Below, piece by piece: positions 6,327 to 9,322 of a stretch of DNA of 9,322 bases. The stretch is taken from NCBI GenBank assembly GCA_001790645.1, contig MGDB01000032.1, positions 1 to 9,322 of the forward strand, in the 5' to 3' direction. The stretch comes from Candidatus Schekmanbacteria bacterium GWA2_38_11 (GTDB lineage Bacteria; Schekmanbacteria; GWA2-38-11). The position numbers and the translations under genes were made by a program. The first letter of the stretch is position 1, and each line of letters starts with the position of its first letter. The notes under the pieces are model-generated. The model had not been told where the DNA came from, did no database searches, and was given only the letters and a program-made list of their open reading frames with translations.

Positions 6327-6424
6327 AATCCCCCTTTGAAAAAGGGGAACTTCGCCGTGAGCTCAGTCGAACGATTAAGGGGGATTTTCTTAATTTCAAA
6401 TCCCCCCTTCCACCCTTTTCTAAA
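6327..6424. repeat. C/G-rich inverted-repeat cluster (REP-like)
   Basis: AATCCCCCTT (6327-6336) and AAGGGGGATT (6377-6386) form a perfect 10-bp inverted repeat. Inside it CCCCTTT-GAA-AAAGGGG (6331-6347) makes a tight hairpin. After the outer arm comes another AAATCCCCCC tract (about 6398-6406), then a small hairpin of the form CACCcTTT-TCT-AAAGGTG (about 6411-6428). These G-tract repeats stand out sharply from the AT-rich surroundings and lie between two minus-strand genes. They look like degenerate copies of a dispersed palindromic repeat, but dispersal cannot be seen in one window. Confidence 0.5.
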
Positions 6425-6464
6425 GGTGAGGATTCTCTTTGAAAAATAAAGGAGATTTATAATT

Positions 6465-6725
6465 TTATAAAACCCTTAAAATCTTTAAGGCCAAAGCTAA
6501 AATCCCACATGAGATTATCATGCTGCTTACGATAAAACATGCTAAATAAAAATAGCTCTCCCTATTAATGCCAAGCCATCCCGGAATCTTCCACGAAAGC
6601 ATGAGCGTACCTGAAACAAATGCAACTGAAACAGCAAATATAAAAGAAAGAATCATGTATCCAATAAGATACAGGAAAGATAAAAAAGATACTGCTATAA
6701 GAGCTAAAAATTTAACCCAACCCAT
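6465..6725 (-). CDS. Small membrane protein, unknown
   Basis: The protein has 86 residues with three hydrophobic segments, about 5-22, 23-45 and 58-82, and one short polar loop (SWKIPGWLGINRES, 44-57) that is rich in Trp and Gly. It should be an inner-membrane protein. The ATG at 6725 has no visible Shine-Dalgarno site, since the upstream bases are an AT-rich palindromic region. An internal Met at residue 24 would leave only two segments and also has no clear site. The downstream gene on the same strand encodes the unknown lipoprotein, 197 bases away across a repeat cluster. The hydrophobicity pattern supports coding. I recognise no family and infer no function. Confidence 0.55.
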   Translation of the reverse strand: MGWVKFLALIAVSFLSFLYLIGYMILSFIFAVSVAFVSGTLMLSWKIPGWLGINRESYFYLACFIVSSMIISCGILALALKILRVL

Positions 6726-6770
6726 ACAATGTGAAATTCAAATTTTAAAATTCAAAGTTCAAAATTAATG

Positions 6771-6833
6771 AAAGTTTTTTAAAACTTTTGTCTTTTATTC
6801 TTTGCGTTTTAATTTTTATTTTTGACTTTTGAT
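6771..6833. repeat. AT-rich palindrome after amrS, similar to the one at 304-413
   Basis: The core AAAGTTTT-TT-AAAACTTT (6771-6788) is a perfect 8-bp stem. To its right, TTTGCGTTTT, AATTTTTA and, at the gene stop, TTTACTCC occur in the same order as in the right arm of the 304-413 palindrome (TTTGCGTTTT, AATTTTTA, TTTACTCC). Both copies directly adjoin the stop codon of a minus-strand gene. Low base complexity makes the likeness less certain. Confidence 0.4.
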
Positions 6834-7859
6834 TTACTCCATTCCCACCCCGTCAACCGGCTCTTTACATTTAGGGCAGCAGGATTCTTTAATTGAACTC
6901 TTATTAATTGAAAACCCGGTCCTTTCAATCAATAGATTCCCACACTTGCAGCAACAAGTTGCCTCTCCCTCATGCCAGAGAATATTCCCGGTATAAACGT
7001 AGCAGAGCCCTGCTTTCTTTCCTATTTCCCTTGCTCTCTTAATGGTCTCTACAGGTGTTGGAGGAATATCAAACATATTATAATCAGGATGAAATCTGCT
7101 TACATGCCAGGGAGTTTCTTTTCCAAGCCCTGCAATAAAATTTGCTATTTCCCGCAGTTCCTCATCAGAGTCATTAATTGTTGGCAGAATCAGGGTCGTG
7201 ACCTCAACCCAGATTTTTAATTTCTTCATAAGTTTTAATGAATCAAGAACCGGCTGAAGCCTTCCACCCATCACCCTGAAATAGGTCTCCTCATCAAAGC
7301 ACTTCAAATCAACGTTTGCTGCATGAAGGTACGGGCTTATGGTATTTAATGCTTCCTCTGTCATAAAACCATTTGTGACAAAATTATTGGCAATACCTGC
7401 ATCTGCTGCTAATTTTGCTGTTTCATAGGCATATTCAAAAAATATTGTCGGCTCTGTATAGGTGAAGGAAATGCTCCTGCATTCATATTTAATTGCAAGG
7501 TCTATGATCTCATTCGGTAAAATATCTTTCCTTTCTGTCCCTTCCCAGCCTTTCTTTGAAGCCTGTGAAATATCGTGGTTCTGGCAGAATGTGCACCTGA
7601 AGTTACAACCAATGGTTGCCATAGACAAGGCTTTGGAGCCGGGATAGAAATGATAAAGGGGTTTTTTCTCAATAGGGTCAACATTAAGTGCTGTAGCCTT
7701 CCCGTAAACCAGGCTATAGAGGACTCCGCCAATGTTCTGCCTTACACAGCATATCCCACGCTTTGAAGGAATTATAACACACCTGTGAGCACAGAGATTA
7801 CATTTTACCTTTTCGTCATCAAGCTTTTCATAAAGCATTGCTTCCTTCAGGTTCTTCAT
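6834..7859 (-). CDS. amrS: AmmeMemoRadiSam system radical SAM enzyme
   Basis: The protein has 341 residues, the usual length for AmrS. The N-terminal Cys region reads CNLCAHRC (20-27) followed by RGIC (34-37). The SAM-binding cluster motif is C85-x3-C89-x2-C92 in GCNFRCTFCQNHDISQ. Further family landmarks are TYTEPTIFFEYA (133-144), FVTNGF (160-165), DLKCF (184-188) and WHVSRFHPDY (251-260). The C-terminus is a zinc-ribbon-like pair, CCCKCG (302-307) and CCPKC (327-331). It should bind a 4Fe-4S cluster, cleave S-adenosylmethionine, and act in the cytoplasm. The exact reaction of the AMMECR1/Memo/AmrS set is not established as far as I know, and neither AMMECR1 nor Memo is in this window. A GTG at 7868 is in frame, but AAGGAGGTGA (7874-7865) is placed for the ATG at 7859. 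It overlaps the cysteine-rich ORF by 32 nt. Confidence 0.92.
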   Translation of the reverse strand: MKNLKEAMLYEKLDDEKVKCNLCAHRCVIIPSKRGICCVRQNIGGVLYSLVYGKATALNVDPIEKKPLYHFYPGSKALSMATIGCNFRCTFCQNHDISQASKKGWEGTERKDILPNEIIDLAIKYECRSISFTYTEPTIFFEYAYETAKLAADAGIANNFVTNGFMTEEALNTISPYLHAANVDLKCFDEETYFRVMGGRLQPVLDSLKLMKKLKIWVEVTTLILPTINDSDEELREIANFIAGLGKETPWHVSRFHPDYNMFDIPPTPVETIKRAREIGKKAGLCYVYTGNILWHEGEATCCCKCGNLLIERTGFSINKSSIKESCCPKCKEPVDGVGME

Positions 7860-8007
7860 CTCTTTCACCTCCTTTCTGTTTTTTCACCTGAGCCCTGCAC
7901 ATATTACACCTGCTGACCGGGCAGTGCTGGCAAAAATCGCAGTCATCACATTTTTTATTATCAGGCTCTGATTCTGCTCGCGGACAGGAAGATTTATCAG
8001 ATATCAA
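7828..8007 (-). CDS. 59-residue cysteine-rich protein upstream of amrS
   Basis: A TTG start at 8007 is preceded by AGGAG (8018-8014) with 6 nt spacing, and the frame runs 59 codons to a TGA inside amrS. The core at residues 20-37 reads CDDCDFCQHCPVSRCNMC: Cys at 20, 23, 26, 29, 34 and 37, with one more Cys at 8. This C-x2-C-x2-C-x2-C-x4-C-x2-C spacing is ferredoxin- or zinc-cluster-like. The rest is charged and likely disordered (EPDNKK before, KKQKGGERDEEPEG after). There is no signal peptide. The last 18 residues are encoded over the ribosome site and first codons of amrS, so they are constrained by two jobs. A metal-cluster partner or chaperone of AmrS is a reasonable guess from position alone. 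I know no named family for it. Confidence 0.65.
   Translation of the reverse strand: MISDKSSCPRAESEPDNKKCDDCDFCQHCPVSRCNMCRAQVKKQKGGERDEEPEGSNAL
7865..7874 (-). promoter_or_regulatory. Full-match Shine-Dalgarno site of amrS inside the upstream ORF
   Basis: AAGGAGGTGA on the minus strand matches the 16S rRNA 3' end over ten bases. Its GGAGG (7868-7872) is 8 nt from the ATG at 7859. This decides the amrS start over the in-frame GTG at 7868, which overlaps the site itself. Confidence 0.8.
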
Positions 8008-8029
8008 AATTTACTCCTAAATATTTTTC

Positions 8030-8057
8030 ATAATACTAAACTCACCTATTATTTCAA
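8030..8057 (-). promoter_or_regulatory. Promoter candidate for the cysteine-rich ORF and amrS
   Basis: On the minus strand TTGAAA (8057-8052) and TATTAT (8035-8030) are spaced by 16 bases. The transcript would start near 8023, about 16 nt before the TTG start of the cysteine-rich ORF, and would carry amrS as second gene. Confidence 0.45.
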
Positions 8058-8082
8058 GCAATATTCTCTAACATATTACCCC

Positions 8083-8111
8083 TTGACTCTGAAAATATTT
8101 AAAACTAACAT
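8083..8111 (+). promoter_or_regulatory. Promoter candidate for the YihY/BrkB-family gene
   Basis: TTGACT (8083-8088) and TAACAT (8106-8111) are spaced by 17 bases. The start would fall near 8118, about 23 nt before the ATG. It diverges from the amrS-side promoter, with about 25 bases between the two -35 boxes. Confidence 0.45.
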
Positions 8112-8140
8112 AAAAAAACTTTAACTTTAGATTTCAGCTA

Positions 8141-9052
8141 ATGCCTGCAGGAAAATCAAAATTAGAGACTATCAGGAAGTTATTTATCTTTTTTAAGATT
8201 TACATTAAAGCTGTTGCAGACACCCTTAAAGACGAAGGGGCTACAAGAGCCGCAGCACTCGCATTCTATGCTTTTTTTTCTCTCTGTCCCTTATTCCTTA
8301 TCTTCTTTTCAGTCCTTGGGTTTGTCTTTAATTCAACTGATCTTGAAACCAATGCGCAGAGATTTCTTTCAGAACTCTTTCCAGGCTCTAAAGGCTTTAT
8401 TGAAAGGAGCATAGCCCACACTGTTGAGCTAAGACGTTCTACGGGCATAATAGGAGGTGCAATTCTTCTCTGGACAGCTATCTACTTTTTTACAGCACTT
8501 GAAGAAGCTATAAACAAGGCATGGAAGGTCAGTTCAGAAAGACATTTCATAAGAAAAAAATTTTTATCAATACTGGTTATGTTTTTTGTTGGGATAGTCC
8601 TGCTTGTTTCAGTCTCATTTATGTCATTTATATATCTCATCTATAGTCATGCCCTTGCAATTCTTCCTGAATGGATGAATAAACTTTTTCTTTTAAGGCG
8701 CTTGATATATCCTCTCATAACACTTTCATCAGCAGCTATCCTTTTCGGGTCATTCTACAGATTTCTGCCAAACAGGGAAGTCAAGCTTTCTGACATTATA
8801 CCAGGGACCGTAATCACCACTGCTATCTGGGGAATTATACTATATATATTTACATTATATTTAAACTCTTACTCCGAATATGCGACTATTTTTGGTTCTG
8901 TTGGAACCCTGATAGGTTTACTTACCTGGATTTATATCTCCTGCCTCGTTGTAATAATTGGGGCTGAGTTCACTTACGAGTATAAAAGAACAAGAGAAAG
9001 CCAATTCACTACTAAAAGGATTCTTGAAAAGAAAATTCAGGAAAAATCGTAA
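8141..9052 (+). CDS. YihY/virulence factor BrkB family membrane protein
   Basis: The protein has 303 residues with six hydrophobic segments, about 39-63, 103-121, 142-167, 188-208, 221-243 and 252-278, and a charged C-terminal tail. Family marks are AAALAFYAFFSLCPLFLI (37-54), the amphipathic link with ELFPG, WTAIYFFTALEEAINKAW (111-128), FYRFLPN (205-211), PGTVITTAIWGIILYIFTLY (221-240), and GSVGTLIGLLTWIYIS with GAEFTYE near the end. Members sit in the inner membrane. Despite old names (ribonuclease BN, BrkB) their function is not firmly known. No Shine-Dalgarno site precedes the ATG at 8141, but an upstream in-frame TAA at 8111 leaves no other usual start. The transposase fragment begins at the base after its stop, in the same frame. 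The family call is secure. Confidence 0.9.
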   Translation: MPAGKSKLETIRKLFIFFKIYIKAVADTLKDEGATRAAALAFYAFFSLCPLFLIFFSVLGFVFNSTDLETNAQRFLSELFPGSKGFIERSIAHTVELRRSTGIIGGAILLWTAIYFFTALEEAINKAWKVSSERHFIRKKFLSILVMFFVGIVLLVSVSFMSFIYLIYSHALAILPEWMNKLFLLRRLIYPLITLSSAAILFGSFYRFLPNREVKLSDIIPGTVITTAIWGIILYIFTLYLNSYSEYATIFGSVGTLIGLLTWIYISCLVVIIGAEFTYEYKRTRESQFTTKRILEKKIQEKS

Positions 9053-9322
9053 ATGAAAGATAATCTCATACCTGTCATACAGCAGATTACCTATATCCCT
9101 ACAGGGGAATGTTGGTTGTATCTTGCCGGACACAAAGATATTTGCACGGGCGAGATTGTGGGATATGCCATGGGAGTCCGTATGACAAAAAACCTTGTCA
9201 GTGAATCATTGTTCAGAGCAGTAGCAGGCAAGCGCCCTGCTAAGGGGCTGATTCATCATTCAGATCGGGGAAGTCAGTACTGTGCTCATGAATACAGGGA
9301 AATGCTTGATCAGTTCGGAATG
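9053..9322 (+). pseudogene. IS3-family transposase fragment, N-terminus missing (runs off the window)
   Basis: The 90 visible residues from 11 onward match the DDE (rve) domain of IS3-family OrfB: ITYIPTGECWLYLAGHKD (12-29), EIVGYAM (34-40), then LIHHSDRGSQYC (66-77) with Asp71 the second catalytic acid. In complete relatives the strand begins W-x-x-DITYIPT, and that Asp is the first catalytic residue. Here Gln11 stands in its place, and the residues before it (MKDNLIPVIQ) do not look like transposase. The HTH OrfA and the first part of OrfB are absent, because the YihY-like gene ends at 9052. So the element is truncated at its left end, with a junction near 9080. It should be inactive as it stands. 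The right end lies beyond the window. Confidence 0.8.
9053..9322 (+). mobile_element. Left-truncated IS3-family insertion sequence remnant
   Basis: The transposase fragment marks an insertion sequence of the IS3 family. No terminal inverted repeat, OrfA or slippery frameshift site is present to its left, so only the 3' part of the element remains, starting about 9080. Its far end is outside the window. Confidence 0.65.

Noticed and set aside
6732..6768. Short AAATTC/TTCAAA repeats as a CRISPR-like or tandem array
   Set aside because: Units are irregular, with no constant spacing or unique spacers; this is low-complexity AT-rich DNA next to a palindrome.
7860..7868. GTG start for amrS at 7868
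   Set aside because: It overlaps its own Shine-Dalgarno site, which is 8 nt from the ATG at 7859.

Overview
The window is AT-rich DNA from what looks like a Gram-negative bacterium. It encodes a lipoprotein with a classical lipobox, a large protein with a Sec signal peptide, and strong Shine-Dalgarno sites. The gene mix (AmmeMemoRadiSam radical SAM enzyme, creatininase-family amidohydrolase, M1/ChaN fusion) and the palindromic intergenic repeats suggest an uncultivated anaerobe of the Desulfobacterota/Nitrospirota/Schekmanbacteria kind. That placement is inference and weak. I see no rRNA, tRNA, CRISPR array or phage module.

Layout. 1-300 (+): tail of an unrecognised gene cut by the window edge, followed by a 110-nt imperfect palindrome (304-413). 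436-1155 (-): creatininase-family hydrolase. 1232-1350: a compact double-hairpin element bounded by a 10-bp inverted repeat. 1381-4377 (-): a 998-residue exported protein joining an M1 metallopeptidase, a ChaN-like domain and a PDZ domain. 4378-4504: a divergent control region with a perfect 15-bp inverted repeat and a good promoter for a 64-residue membrane protein (4505-4699, +). 4713-5383 (-): an overlapping two-gene module that looks like an antitoxin plus a TumE-like (DUF6516) toxin, with a near-consensus promoter at 5409-5437. 5547-5707 (-): an open frame with no in-phase start, separated from a coupled ATG by a six-G run. 5707-6267 (-): unknown lipoprotein. 6327-6424: C-rich/G-rich inverted repeats. 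6465-6725 (-): small membrane protein. 6771-6833: second AT-rich palindrome. 6834-7859 (-): amrS, preceded by an overlapping 59-residue cysteine-rich ORF with a TTG start (7828-8007). 8141-9052 (+): YihY/BrkB-family membrane protein. 9053-end (+): in-frame fragment of an IS3-family transposase lacking its N-terminal part.

This is not one pathway. It is a set of short transcription units separated by repeats. The best-supported functional links are the cysteine-rich ORF with amrS (overlapping genes behind a shared promoter) and the toxin-antitoxin-like pair (10-nt overlap). The items that look least described are the cysteine-rich ORF, the M1-ChaN-PDZ fusion, and the palindromic elements.
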